The notes beneath the pieces are model-generated. The model was not told the origin of the DNA. It searched no databases and saw only the letters and a list, made by a program, of their open reading frames with translations. From Symsagittifera roscoffensis (taxonomy: Eukaryota > Xenacoelomorpha > Acoela > Convolutidae), in the NCBI RefSeq assembly GCF_963678635.1, contig NC_087069.1, forward strand, positions 36,685,959-36,749,958: a DNA stretch of 64,000 bases, given 5' to 3'. Of the stretch, positions 1-10,919 are shown in pieces. The number at the start of each line of letters is the position of its first letter. Within the stretch, counting starts at the first letter, position 1. The translations under genes and the position numbers were made by a program.

Positions 1-408
1 AAGTAACTTGATTATAGAAAAAGAGTTTCAATGCTCACTTTTGTGACATGTTAAAACAAAGGTAGTTTTTCTTTTTTTCTTTGGCTTAAGTCAAAGTCCA
101 ATCGTACTTTCCACGCTGCCTTCCTAGTTGTAGTCATTTCTAAGGCTGCATATCCGAAATTTTAACAAAACACATTTCTTTCCACTAATCACGTCTCCGT
201 CGACTTATCCGTTTGAGTTTTGAACTTTGCCAAATTAAGATGGTACGCCCTCAGAGCTGTTTGTTTTTGGGATCGGCAATCTCCGCATCTGTACTATCTT
301 TTTTAACTTATGGTTTTTGTATTAGATCCCCGAACCGTTTCGGTCCTTGATTTTTGTTTGCCCTATCGAGCCCACTAATTCTTCCACACTAGACTCATTG
401 TACAAACC

Positions 409-462
409 GTGTTGGGTACCTAGCCGCGTACCTAGCCGCAGTTGGGTACCTAGCCGCAGTTT
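409..462. repeat. Short tandem repeat GTACCTAGCCGC
   Basis: Three close copies of GTACCTAGCCGC occur, two of them preceded by GTTGGG. The first 700 bases otherwise show no gene. They could include the 3' LTR of the neighbouring minus-strand gypsy element, but no LTR partner was seen. Confidence 0.7.
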
Positions 463-745
463 CTCCGATGAGTCTTTTGTCTGATGAGTTTCTTCTGCAA
501 TTTTTTTGAACCCCTCGCGTCAAAACTTGATCCGCGAATCTCTCACGCCTCTTATTCTTCGGGGCATGTCCTGATTTTGGAGTGCGTTAAGGATAGTTTC
601 TGGTTATGTTTTTTGATCGATCTTTACCAGTTTGTCAGATACATTTGATGTCTCCGGCGGGGAGCTGCTGTGTTTGTCGTTTTTGTTTCTGAATTTCGAT
701 TTCGGACTTATTTGACGGATTCTTGGCCTCTGCAGCCTTGCTTTT

Positions 746-1090
746 TTATGCATCCTTGGCCAAATTCTTTTTCAGTTCCGACTTCATGACTGCGCTCATC
801 TGTTTTCGCGGCCCGTCAGTTGCTGATCTTCTGTTTTTCGGCTTCCCTCTCTTGACAGCTAAGTTGAGCCCGCTCCTCAGTTTGTCTCTTTTGACGTTAC
901 TATTCTGGTGTTTTTTTTGCGTGCTAGTTCCTGATCTTCGGCGTGCTGCTGTTGCAGTGTTTCTCGCTCTGAGCTTCTGTCCAGAGGATGCTGGATTTCT
1001 TGGCGTTGAGTTCTTATCTTGTTTTCGTCTAATGGATTTTTGGCTTTGTCTTTCTGCCCACCTTTTGATCCAGATGTCGTCATCCCCCAA
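746..1090 (-). pseudogene. Basic C-terminal tail of gypsy polyprotein (remnant)
   Basis: This is an open frame of about 114 codons, very rich in Lys, Arg, Ser and Gln, with no recognisable fold. Its place after the pol domains and its composition match the Lys/Arg-rich tail after the integrase of the gypsy copy at 58.5-58.9 kb. I infer it is the same tail. No start codon is needed if it was once part of pol. Confidence 0.4.
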
Positions 1091-2289
1091 TAGCGACCTT
1101 TGATTTAGCTATGTCAGTCTTACAATATATAGACTCCTCTACTGTCTCAACAGGTGTTTGCGTTTCCAATACCACCTTAACCTAGCTGATGCTTTTACGT
1201 TTTTCGTGATTCTTTATTTAGAAGACGATTCGGGGAAAGATCATATTTTGGCGTCGTCGGCTGCTCTTCAATAAAAAAGTTTCCCCCAAGAGTGCAGCGA
1301 CTCCGAGTTAGTATTGCTTGTTTTGTCTACGATTCTTCTTATTTTATTGAAGGAGTATTGTCATTCGTCAATCGGTTATTCATTTGCTTCGAGTAATGCC
1401 TTCAAGCTGTGAGCCAGCTCTCTGTCTTGTACGGATGACAGTTGCTGTTTGGAAAGCGGGCTATCTTCGCGGCTATTTTGTCCCTTCGTTACTATCTTTA
1501 GATTGTCGCGTCTGACAAATGCGTCTCCGCATTTGGCTCTCTTTGATTGCCGACCTCTCCAGAAGCTGTTTGTCTAAGCGTTCAGAATTGTTTAGGGGAA
1601 CTTTTCTCTTATGATTTTAAATTCAGTTCTTGATAGGTGGCCGAAGTGCTCCTGAAAAGGTAATCAGTGAATAGTTTTTTCCTTTGTCCATCTGAGGTGT
1701 TGTACCATCGTGCTATGGCATAATTTTATTGACGTTACACTTTTTTTTCCATTTCCAGTAACATAACACCAAGTTTTCTTTTTTTGGCGGTTTTTATGTT
1801 CAGTTCGATTAACCCAGGGCCACGATGTTCGCTAATCGAACCAAATTTTTGTTCAATGTTCTTATCGGCGTTGAGTTTTTTCTTTGCCTTTCTTTCAAAC
1901 GCAGAAAAATTATCAGTTTTTTGTTCCTGCTTTCCGTGTGTGTCAATGTAAGAGCGTAAAATTTTCATCGAAGATTTCCCCCCGTAGACTTTGTAACATT
2001 TACTGACAGAAATTTGAATATCTATCTATTTTTCCTTTGTGATCTTCTGAGGGTCCTGCGTAGTCTAATTGGACTTCTTAGCCCGGATACCTGAGGAGCG
2101 GTATAATTTTAGTGGAATATTTGGAATGACTTATCGAGCATTCTTACCACATATCTGGTGCATTTTCTAAAGTTCTCGGCTCGGTTAATGATACCTTAAT
2201 GCATGTGGGGCTAACACACAAAAATCGAAATGCCAGGCGAGAATTGTTGGCTACAGTGTCCACGGTGTATTCATTTAATCACCGCAAAC

Positions 2290-2480
2290 TCAGTTGTCCC
2301 GTAGCTGCTAGACGATTGTCGACCAAGATGCAGTCATCAGTAACTGACATCTGATTATACTGCGGGTTTAAGTGAGGGCCCATCAACTCACAAAATTGCC
2401 GGTCGTTTCTTTTTATATTTCGTCGTAGCCTGTGCATCCACGCATCCTCTGAGATCAACTCCGCCTGTGGATTGTATTCA
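2290..2480 (-). pseudogene. Gypsy pol segment just before the integrase zinc finger (remnant)
   Basis: The minus-strand frame reads AELISEDAWMHRL..., then NPQYNQMSVTDDCILVDNRL. In gypsy elements a stretch of this kind (old cleavage region, then D..L..VDGRL) lies immediately before the HHCC finger. The corresponding place in the second copy reads LKDDCVWLDGRLVLSLPL (57330-57390). I could not recognise the integrase core between here and the tail at 746-1090. Confidence 0.45.
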
Positions 2481-3273
2481 AATAGTTTCGAATAGTTCTT
2501 AAAGTCTTAACAGTACGACCTCTCCGAGCTGACAGTCTAATTCTTTTTGTCTGGTCAAAGACTTACTCGCTTGTTGGGTTGCACCACACTAACCTCTAGG
2601 CTGCAATCGTTGTCATCTGCCGTCAAATCCAACTCAAAATCAGGCATATCTTTAACTCTCCTTTAGCCTCTTTCCTCGCATTGTAATCACTTAGTCTTTC
2701 TGTGGCCGCCTCCAATTCTTATATGTTTTCGGGGTTGTTTACCATTATACTGCTTATGAGATCCCAGTACAACAACAGCTTCGAGTTTTCTCCCGATGCT
2801 CCGCTCCAGAATACTACTTTCGCATTCCCTCCTTCTGAGCTTTCTGACACCCACCGGTTTTTTGTGCCTCGTTTGTTTTCCTCTCCTCTCCTCTTTCAGT
2901 ACCACTTTGTTTCTCGATTGTTCTTTATCCATCTCGTCTGTATCTTTTGCAGTTTTTTCTTTTATCAATATAAACGTCTTTATTGTACTGAATGAGAAAT
3001 TTTACACAAACTGCCCTGTGACAATTTTGAAACTCTTGAGTTTGGGTTGTTTTCTCTCCGGTCGAACTTTGTTGTTTTTGGAAAAGCTTGAAAGATTGGT
3101 CAACCGTGCGATGTCATATCATGTACATTCATTTTATTTTGATGTCTGGATGGCTCCAGAAATTTTTTTTCCGGTTTGTCTTTTCATTGCCACGATATCG
3201 ACTGTTCAAACCGAGAGTTTATGAAAATTTCCAATCCAAGGTACTACGTATTTTCATCCAATTCTGACTGCAG

Positions 3274-3540
3274 CTAGGACTCGCCATTGCTTCCTCTCGA
3301 TAGATAATTGGAAGTTTTTAAATTTTTACCTGGATTGTGTACTATGTTGAATTGATAGAGTAGTGTTTTGTCTAACCAAGTAAGGCGTGACTGGTTGGTT
3401 TTATTTGACCGAATACCCCCTAAGGCCGATGTTAATGCTTTGTGATCTGTTGCTATCACGATCTCATTGCCCAGCTGATAAAATTTAAATCCGTCAACTG
3501 ACCATACGACTGCATACAGTTCCAGACCATTTGTTTATTA
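3274..3540 (-). pseudogene. Gypsy RNase H C-terminal fragment
   Basis: The minus-strand reading gives LELYAVVWSVDGFKFYQLG, then IATDHKALTSAL, a SRLTWLDKTLLYQFNIVH stretch and NYLSR. This is the typical end of a Ty3/gypsy RNase H domain (E.LA.V.....F..Y..G, T.DHKAL, LsR). A frameshift or stop lies near 3460. The upstream catalytic half is not intact. Confidence 0.75.
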
Positions 3541-4237
3541 TTTCTTTTCTTGCTCGTTGAATTATCGAGTTGAAAATGAAATTCGAATCCAGTCCCTTTC
3601 CCCCAATTTTTTCTCCAGGTTCGCTCTTAGTCCACTATGTCGTGCATCGCATTTAACTCATGTGTCTTTTGAAGGATCATTATCAGTTTTTTTTTTTAGA
3701 TATTAGTAGGAGCTTTCTTTATCTCCGCGAATATGGCTGAATGCTCATCCCAACTCATTTCTTCTCACCGGTAATTTTTTGTTTTCTAATTTTTTTTTGT
3801 TCTAATTTTGTCTGTAAAGCTGGCTGCAATTGGAATGGACTTGGAAAAGTAGTTTATACTAGCTATGAATGATCTAAGTTGTTCTAGTGACTTTGGGCGG
3901 TTCAGTTTGAGTTTTGCTTACGTTTTTGTTATTTCGGGTTCGACCCCGCTTTCTGGCATTTTTTGTTCAAGCAATTTACCTCGTTCAATTAAAGTTCACT
4001 TTCAGAAAAATTTAGGGATCGATTTTAATATCCAGTTTCTCAACACGTTTGTTACTGATTTTTATCTTCGTTTTTACCCCCCTATGAGACAACTAATTTG
4101 TTTTAAAAAAAGCAAAACGTGTTTTTGCGCTGCTGAGAGAGCGGTCCATTGCTTTTTGAAACTCTGCTGGCATGTCAGCTAAGCCGTAGAAACCTGTAAG
4201 GAATCTTAGCGTGCCCGTTGCATGTCTCCAAAGGATG

Positions 4238-4543
4238 TTAAACTAGCACCGTTTTGCTGTCTCTGCGTTCAATTTCAATTGACTGTACGTACCGCATAAT
4301 ATAAGTCGAGTACCGTGAAATATAAGGTTCCAGCTGCATTGGATTTGGAATTTGTTGTTTTTTCCTAAAGATTTGTCTGTTAATTAATTTCGCATCTAAC
4401 GCTACTTTTAGAGAATCGTATTTTTTCACTGTAATGACTATTGGAGCAATACAACAGTCGCCAGTACATCTGTCTAGCCGTTTGATGTGGCCTTCAGGCA
4501 ATAGTTTTTCTAGCTCTTTGTCAACTTTGTCTTGAACATGCAT
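4238..4543 (-). pseudogene. Gypsy reverse transcriptase N-terminal fragment
   Basis: About 100 codons read VDKELEKLLPEGHIKRLD..., then SPIVITVK-like IAPIVITVKKYDSLKVALD, then an LNR-like INRQ. These are the first conserved blocks of a Ty3/gypsy RT (a primer-grip-side helix, then P.v.V.Kkdg..R...D.r.lN). The palm with the catalytic aspartates is missing or unreadable downstream. Confidence 0.7.
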
Positions 4544-4921
4544 TGGGTTTATTCTACCATTTTCTTGAATTGATGTTTAAACTACATGGTTCTTTGGTTT
4601 ACCAAGCCTGTCGAAAAAAAAACTTTGTATCTGAAGAAAAACGTTTTTTCATCATTTTGACTGCTCAAACAGTAGCACGTCAGTCTCGATCTTTCTTTGG
4701 GGGCCGGTTTCTGTGGAGTGTTGATCCTCACTTTATGTTTGAATGAGTTTAGCCTTTTTTTCATATTTTTAAAATTTGTTTCGCTATTGAACAATTTAAG
4801 AATGATACTGGAGTTCCCGTTTTGACTGTCATTTTGATAATCTGGTTATCGATTCTGACCAACGCTCTTAATGATATCTTTCTTTTATTGCGGATCTCTG
4901 AGTATTTTGATTTTTTTATGT

Positions 4922-5150
4922 CTAGATTTGGTAAATTCTGTTTCTGAAATGATTTTTGTTATCCAATCTAATATGGATGTATTTGTCTATCTGACCACTT
5001 GATGTGACATTCAATTCCACAGAAACTAAGTCAAAGTCGTCCCACGAGTCGAAAGTTTGTATCAGGTTACATTCTTGTTCAGAACTTTCTCTGTCTTCGG
5101 TCACTTCGTTCACTTGCTGCGACTTACACGTTTTTGCGAAATGATTCAGC
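4922..5150 (-). pseudogene. Gag zinc-knuckle and linker remnant (gypsy)
   Basis: The frame contains NHFAKTCKSQQVNEVTED. This looks like the second half of a CCHC knuckle (..H....C) followed by the acidic linker that usually precedes the protease in gypsy elements. The first cysteines of the knuckle cannot be read in this frame. Confidence 0.5.
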
Positions 5151-5330
5151 TGATTATATATTTTTTTGAAAAACTTACCCATTGAAGGGCACTACTTTAA
5201 ATGACCGTCCGAGAAAGCTCTGCTGCACCTATTGCGTTGTCTCTTTTCAGTTTTTGTCTTTGAAATGGTTCTCCCTTCTATTTGTCTTCTTTTATACTGA
5301 TCTTCATTTGGTGGCATTTTGTTCCGACTC

Positions 5331-5516
5331 CTATTTCACACTCTTTTTATCGATCGTTCGTCCCGGGTAGTCACTTGCAGACGCAGTGCTTGCGATTATC
5401 TTTTGAAACATCTGTTTTGTCTGCTTACTCTGTTCGAATTTCAACGCTCTCTTGAGTACAACACCCGGAAATATTGTTTCGAACGTTAAGGTTACTAAAG
5501 GTACAGTGTTCCGCAA
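5331..5516 (-). pseudogene. Gag C-terminal helix remnant (gypsy)
   Basis: The reading LKRALKFEQSKQTKQMFQKI matches in position and pattern the Gag segment EEALRIAMSYERGNKYAKTYKG of the copy at 54.2 kb, which precedes the zinc knuckle. It is assigned by that comparison only. Confidence 0.4.
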
Positions 5517-6261
5517 ATTAAATTAAAAAAATATAGCAATAATTCATCTTCTAGCGTGCCCTATTCTGACTTCGCTGCTTGTGCAGTTAAGCGGCGTGAA
5601 TTGCTTCCAGGATTTCTCCTGGGTTCTTAAAATCTATTAAGTATCGAGTAATTTGTATCGCTTGTACTTAACACTATGTTTTTTCAAAAACGGTTTTACC
5701 TAATACCACACTTTTTTAAACTCTAACTCTGAACAAACGGTTTTTTTCCGAAAGGGCTTTTTGAGCAAACTTTTTTTCCTTCCGTTCATAATGCGATAAA
5801 CAATCTAGACTTGAGACGTTTCTGTTCTTCATTTAAATATACGTTATGTCCCACTTTCTCTTCCTTCTTCATTTTCAAGCATGACGCTGTCTCTAGCCAA
5901 TGCCATCTGTCATGCTTCGCAAGCCACCCGCCGTTACAGTTGCCTATTCTCTCGTTCGGGATGTTTCTAGTCTCGGTTCTGATTCCTCTATGACTAGTTT
6001 TGGATCCTCCATTAGTATTTTAGGATTCACTTTTTCTTTTATAGTCTCTGCCGTGAGAAAATGATTAAATCATATCTTAAAATCCTATGTTGGATCCGAA
6101 TTTGCCGTGTTTCAAAGACAGAAATCCCAATGTCATTTCAGTTGTCTTCTGACAAGAATCCTACTGGCTGCGCTGTTTGATAACGACGTACGGCAGACTG
6201 ATCAAGCAGTCTTACTGTTTCAGATAGGCATATATGGCCTTGACAAAAATAGATAATAATA

Positions 6262-6355
6262 AAATAGTATAGATAGCATCAAAGTTACTGCAACCGCAGT
6301 GCCAGAACAAAAAATAGTGTAAATAGCATCAAGGTTAATGCAACCGCAGTGCCAC
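6262..6355. repeat. Two-copy tandem duplication, about 45 bp
   Basis: The motif AATAGTATAGATAGCATCAA..GCAACCGCAGTGCCA occurs twice in direct orientation with a few differences. The wider stretch 5620-6690 holds no gene that I can see. It is AT-rich and would contain the 3' flank of the minus-strand gene that ends at 6696. Confidence 0.7.
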
Positions 6356-6695
6356 TGGGATGATTTTTTAAAAACTAATTGGCTTTGTAGAGCAGTCTTT
6401 CTGGAGTTGAAATTTAGAGAAGTGTGTTTGAATGAAAAGGTTTTTTGAAATATAAATTTAAATTTACTGAAACTAAAAGTCAATATGCAAATTAGCTTTC
6501 ATCAAAAACAATTTTTTTGAAATTTATAATAAAGATTGTTGCCATTGAATGCGCAAAAAAGGTGTAACAAAATGCAAACTTTTGCTGAAAAAAACTAGCA
6601 GGTTTGACTCACAGTGTTACTGTTAATTTGAAGAGCCATGCAGAAAAAATACAACAGAAAATTTAAAGAAGGCAGATAGTTTCGAATTCTTTGAT

Positions 6696-6825
6696 TTATA
6701 AAATGAGTAATACTGACAATCCGGCGGCGCAGCTGTAGTAGCAGTTGGACTGGCCTTCAAAAAAGATTCCATCGGCGATTCCAGGTTGATTCACATTTTC
6801 TGTTGGATTGGCATCTTGTGCCTGG
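6696..6825 (-). CDS. Orphan secreted protein, terminal exon
   Basis: This 130-nt exon follows acceptor CTGTTTCAG. It encodes QAQDANPTENVNQPGIADG..., then two cysteines and the hydrophobic end AAGLSVLLIL before TAA. It was identified from the phase-2 splice of the previous exon. The same CTGTTTCAG acceptor occurs before the last exon of the gene at 60975-61115. Confidence 0.68.
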
Positions 6826-9513
6826 CTGAAACAGCAGAAAACGCCTCAAATTTCACGTGATCGGAAATTTCAATTTCTTTCTTTTTTCCTTGTTTTTTTT
6901 ATCCTCAAATCGGTTCCTTATCAGCATGATTCGTTCCTTCTCCTTGATATTGTGACGCTTTTTTGAAACAGAGACGATTCAATTCCTTATATTGTGGAAG
7001 TATTTTGTTCTTTTTATCCTTAAGCCAACCCCAGTAGCGTACCAGCCCCCTCCCCTCAGTTTTGGTAGCCAAAATTTTCTAAAGGGTCCCCTAATTGGTA
7101 AATTTTTACGACATCCATTTTTGCGTGAATACGAAATCGGTCGACCTAAAAAACGACAATGTGTGGATGATATGTGGTTAAATTTACTTACATAATTCCT
7201 AAATAATTCTCCTTTGGGTATTCGAGGATGCGGTTGTCTTGTGTGTACACCACAGTGACGAAGCAGACTCCAAACAGACCCATGACAGGCAACCACTCTG
7301 TCTGGGTGACGTCTGGGGATTGGAGGTTGAATCTGGCAGAACACTGTTCGTCGTTCTCACTCTCCTCGCATGCGCCCACCCAACAAATGGCACCTAAGAA
7401 CAAAAAGCTTGAATAAATGAATGAAGGAACGAAAATATGAATGGAATATTGAATGAATGATTACAGGAATGAATGAATGAAAGAATGAATGATTGAATGA
7501 ACGAATGAAAGAATGAATGAATGAATGAATGATTGATTGAATGAATGAATGAATGAATGTTTTGGATTAATGAACTTTAATTTCGATGTCAACTTGACTT
7601 TCGATCTAATCTGAAATAGAGTTTTTCAAATAGTTAACTTTTCCGACAAATTTAATTCTCTTGAGTTTTTTTTAACTTGAAAACCTATACTTAAATTATC
7701 GCTTGAAAGCATGAAATTATCGCATGAATTCGCAGGAAAGCGAAAAGACCTTACTTCGTGAGACGGACAAAGATGCAACATCGGACTGTATCTCCCCTGG
7801 GATACTTGCCAGTGCGCCCTGTCCAAAATATGCTGCCCCGTCTACAAATATGCGCTGCAGGCTCACATTGTACACGCCTCCCACATTGATAGCCATGTTT
7901 TCCACGTCAAAAATGTCCAAGAAGTTATCGTATCCATCGAAATCAATTGTGCCGTCATCGACAGTGGTGCCGACGGCTCCGAAGTCTTTGTTCAAGAGGG
8001 TTTTCGGACAAGTGGGTTCTTCCAAAGTCGGCCATCTGATCTTGAGGTAGGGAACCCACTCGTTGGTGTTGGTGGTGAAGAAATATGTCCTATTCACCTT
8101 GTCTGGGTCGATTGCGGTCGGTTCTGGAAACAGTCGTGTACTTTTTCATAACAGAAATGATAGTGCAAAAATAGTTTGAGTTTCTCTTGTATTGTTAAAA
8201 TTTAGGTTTCTCAATTTGCGAAGCTTGTATGATACAACAAATAGCGCCAGTTCACCTGAGATTTGATACAACTCTGTATTTATATGGGTTTTGACAACTA
8301 CCCGCACTGACAAAAATGGATTAAAATCAATTTTAGTATGAAAAAAACACGTTGATTAAATTTAGATCGATTTTAGTATGAAAAAAGTACGTTGATTAAT
8401 TTTAGATCGATTTTAGTATGAAAAAAGTACGAAGATAAAAACAAAAAAGATGCAGATTGATTTGGATCGATTTAAAATCGATTTAAATTGATCTTAAATC
8501 CCAGCTAAAAAAATTGATCCAAATCGATTTTCAATCAATTTAAATGCAACTTTTCCAGTCTGATTTTGTTTTAAATTTTAAGGGGATTAAAACGGATTTA
8601 TATCAATTTAAATCGATATTTTTTATTTGAGATTTATCAGTTTCGAAATTTGATTGCATTTATTCATTGCCTATCATTTTTCATTTAACATCCATAGCGT
8701 ATTGTAGCATCTGGCACGAGTGTTTACATTTAAAAATCGAGAATAAAAATTTCCAACAATTTTTCAAAGGGTATGTTTTTTCGCCTTGCTAGCAAAAAAA
8801 ATCTATTTTAGTGTGTCGGAAAATCCACCGAAATCGATTTAAATCGATTTTTTAGACACTTAAATCGATTTAAAACTTTCAAAAAGATCGATTTAAATCG
8901 ATTTAAAATCCATTTAAGTAATCGATTTGGATCAATTTAAAATCGATTTAAAATCAATTTAAATCGACCGGAAACCATTTCTGTCAGTGCGGGTAGTTTT
9001 TCAATTGTTTTGTTAAATGGTTCAGAAAAATATAGGTAATAGCTTTTTTATAAATAAATTTTTATACTATAACAATTAAAATACACTATTTGGATAGAAG
9101 AGCAACAAAAAGCAAGTGATATACAACAGAATGTCTGAGATTCTCTTGTAGGTTAAAAAATTTAAAAAGCTATTCATTTATTCCAACCAGTGATGCGGTT
9201 TTTCTACCAGTGTCGTCTTTTTTCATTCAAAAAATAATGTCAAAAAACTGTGTGAACGTACGCGTCCATCCAATAATCGCAACTTCACAAGCTAAAAAAT
9301 CAGCTCCATCGTCGGATTTCAGTACGATTCTGTCTGTGTATATTCCAGACGGACAATAGGTTCCAGGGAATGTGCCAAGAGGGTTTAGAGTGAACTGTTG
9401 TTGTCCTATTCCAGTTCCACATTGTGTCACACTGCTAGCGGCTGCCCCCTCTTTAGGACCGCCTTCCACTACCACATACAAATCCTCGGACATCTGTGTA
9501 GGATTGGCAGCTT
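6696..9513 (-). CDS. Orphan cysteine-containing, probably secreted or GPI-anchored protein; C-terminal four exons
   Basis: Four minus-strand exons join in one frame: 9513-9262, 8123-7755, 7393-7192 and 6825-6696 (stop TAA 6698-6696). Every junction has AG and GT borders, and the phases match (1, 1, 2). The product is at least 316 residues. The first visible exon starts inside a codon after a TTTTAG acceptor, so 5' exons lie at higher coordinates and were not found. The protein has ten cysteines and two N-glycosylation sequons (NRT and NVS in the second exon). It ends in a short hydrophobic tail (CAAGLSVLLIL), which could be a weak GPI signal. These features suggest an extracellular protein. 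I recognise no family. Coding GC content is clearly higher than in the introns. The 1138-bp first intron carries a 0.7-kb MITE, and the second carries a GAAT microsatellite. Confidence 0.75.
7192..7393 (-). CDS. Orphan secreted protein, third visible exon
   Basis: This 202-nt exon lies between acceptor TTCTTAG and a perfect donor GTAAGT. It encodes SAICWVGACEES..., with four cysteines, and ends ...EYPKENYLGI. An in-frame TAA overlaps the donor and would end the protein here if the intron were retained. Confidence 0.72.
7421..7560. repeat. GAAT/AATG microsatellite
   Basis: This is a tract of interrupted GAAT repeats (GAATGAATGAATGATTGAATGA...). It lies in the 361-bp intron between the second and third visible exons of the orphan gene. 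Confidence 0.95.
7755..8123 (-). CDS. Orphan secreted protein, second visible exon
   Basis: This 369-nt exon lies between acceptor TTTCCAG and donor GTAAGG. It encodes QPTAIDPDKVNRTYFFTTN... and an Asp-rich stretch (TVDDGTIDFDGYDNFLDIFD). It holds both glycosylation sequons. The Asp-rich stretch could bind calcium, but there is no recognisable motif. Confidence 0.75.
8296..8998. mobile_element. MITE with ~24-bp terminal inverted repeats, rich in ATCGATTTAAAT
   Basis: The ends are inverted copies: AACTACCCGCACTGACA then AAATGG on the left, and CCATTTCTGTCAGTGCGGG then TAGTT on the right. The interior is dominated by ATCGATTTAAATCGAT-type words. It also holds three tandem copies of a ~40-bp unit (TTTTAGTATGAAAAAA..ACG..GATTAA..TTAGATCGA) at about 8331-8430. 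It has no ORF and no clean target-site duplication. It sits inside an intron of the orphan gene. Confidence 0.75.
9262..9513 (-). CDS. Orphan secreted protein, first visible exon
   Basis: This 252-nt exon lies between acceptor TTTTAG and donor GTACGT. It encodes ANPTQMSEDLYVVVEGGPK..., then a Gly/Gln/Pro-rich stretch with three cysteines, and ends in ACEVAIIGWT. It begins with the last two bases of a split codon. Confidence 0.72.
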
Positions 9514-9539
9514 CTAAAAACAATATCTAAAGTAAAATA

Positions 9540-10480
9540 GTTGAAGATTTTGTTCTGTCGAAGAACGGGCAAAGCATTCAAGACTCTTCATATCACAATA
9601 AGACCCGGAGGGTTATCTAAAATTGTGATTTAGATTTTTTAAAGGAAACTCCCCGGGTTAAACTTTCACAATTAGTTATGACTGAATCATTGTTAGAACA
9701 GTTTCATGAAAAAGTATCATCGGCTATTGAGTGTTGTTTCAGGTTAACGTTTATTAATTTATGACAATCTACAGCTCGAGAAACGTGCACCTAAAACTTT
9801 ATTTGCACTGTCAAGATAACAATTTTAAATTAATGAATCATCGATGTGATTCAAGGACCTTTTACTGATTCAGCGATATGATTATCTATGGGAGGATAAC
9901 CCGGCGTAAATCCTAAAATTTGATTTTTTTGTTTAATCTTCCCCCGGCATTTAATGAATCGTAAAAAGTGGTAATTTTCGTATCTATGAACTCATCAGTT
10001 TGATATAAAGTATTAATAAATGCGAAGTTGTTTTATAAGGTAATTGGGCTCCTAATAGTTTTTTTGGTAATAAGGCGGGTGCTAGGCAAATAAGGCGACG
10101 GGACATTAAAGCGACAAGACATTTAGACAAAAAAGTATTAGCATCCAAAATTACTTCAAATGCTAGCAACGCCAGCCAAATGCGTTTTTACCGATGACGA
10201 ACCAATTAGATACGAGATTGTTAAAGCCGAGTTATTTTCACATTTAGCTTCCAATATTTTCTTTTTTGAATGCCCGGGAATTCTCTTCGGGAATTTCTTT
10301 GAATATTCAATTGCGAATCCTGTTCTTTTTCGGACTTTTTTATAGTTTTTTTGCCCCGATACTTGTATTCCATTGAAAGTTCCATCCTTCACAACAGTTT
10401 GTTGTTCGTATTTCAACTCAAGTTTCAAAATCGGTCAGAGTTTCTGACATACGCTAAATTTGGAAGTTTTTTAAACTTTC
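9540..10480. other. No recognisable gene
   Basis: I see no convincing exon, repeat or RNA here. Any upstream exon of the orphan minus-strand gene could lie here or further right, but I could not pick one out. The short open frames on both strands have no coding signature. Confidence 0.5.
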
Positions 10481-10489
10481 TCACTCAAA

Positions 10490-10912
10490 ATTGTACATAA
10501 TGTTGAGTATAGATTTTCCGTTTTTCCGCCAAGAAGAAACCCCAAGCTACTGGAACTTTCCAGTCTCCATTGCTTCCTCCGAATAACACATAAAATTGAG
10601 TAAAAACAATAGTGCGGTTTTGAAAGTACAATCATCCAAATCTTTTTTTGCACCAGGCCAAAAGTTTTAAGCCCTGAAGGCTTGCAAAAATTATGAGCCC
10701 TGTTTCTTGATGTAAAAAATTGTTTGTGGGGGCAAGTGATTGTGGTGAGAGGAACCAATTTTTATGCCCAGTAACTTTCCGTTCATCGACAATTGTGAGG
10801 AATATTTAGGGGTATAAAATCTAAAACAACGCCCTAAAATTGCCCTTGTCTGATATATTTTGAATGAGAAGCCGTTAAATAATAAGTTTTGTCGACCTCG
10901 GTTTTTGGACAT
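10490..10912 (-). pseudogene. FLYWCH-MULE transposase remnant (N-terminal half)
   Basis: The minus strand first reads a FLYWCH-type zinc finger: SKNRGRQNLLFNGFSFKI, then ILGRCFRFY, ending GSSHHNHLPP. The Trp of the usual W-C pair is replaced by Gly, but the HxH end is kept. After stops and a shift, the start of a MULE transposase core follows: DDCTFKTA, then FYVLFGGSNGDWKVPVAWGF. In this family the finger binds the element ends and the DDE core cuts DNA. The copy is broken by stops and frameshifts. Confidence 0.6.
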
Positions 10913-10919
10913 AATAAAT

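Larger units (their letters stand above)
746..5600 (-). mobile_element. Decayed Ty3/gypsy LTR retrotransposon, minus strand
   Basis: Pieces of a gypsy-type gag-pol occur in the correct order on the minus strand. From high to low coordinates they are a Gag fragment (5331-5516), a zinc-knuckle remnant (about 4922-5150), a reverse-transcriptase start (4238-4543), an RNase H end (3274-3540), a pre-integrase segment (about 2290-2480) and a basic C-terminal tail (746-1090). Many stops and frameshifts separate them, so the copy is dead. I saw no LTR pair. The pieces resemble the second gypsy copy at 54-59 kb: both have a VDKE...KLL..HI...SPIVITVK-like RT start and a DDC...VD.RL pre-integrase segment. 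The boundaries are approximate. Confidence 0.7.

Noticed and set aside
723-1103. 126-codon plus-strand frame rich in Leu/Phe, membrane-like
   Set aside because: It is the complement of the Lys/Arg-rich gypsy tail on the minus strand; its hydrophobic look is a mirror of the opposite strand.
2687-3224. Overlapping open frames on both strands, one of 142 codons
   Set aside because: They lie within the decayed gypsy element, have no recognisable motif and are T-rich frames of the kind expected by chance here.
7189-7191. TAA as the stop codon of the orphan gene
   Set aside because: It overlaps a perfect GTAAGT donor, and an in-phase acceptor and terminal exon with its own stop exist at 6825-6696. 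Kept only as a possible retained-intron end.
8299-8998. Clean target-site duplication for the 8296-8998 MITE
   Set aside because: The flanks (TTTTGAC and TTTCAAT) agree only partly for any choice of the exact end.
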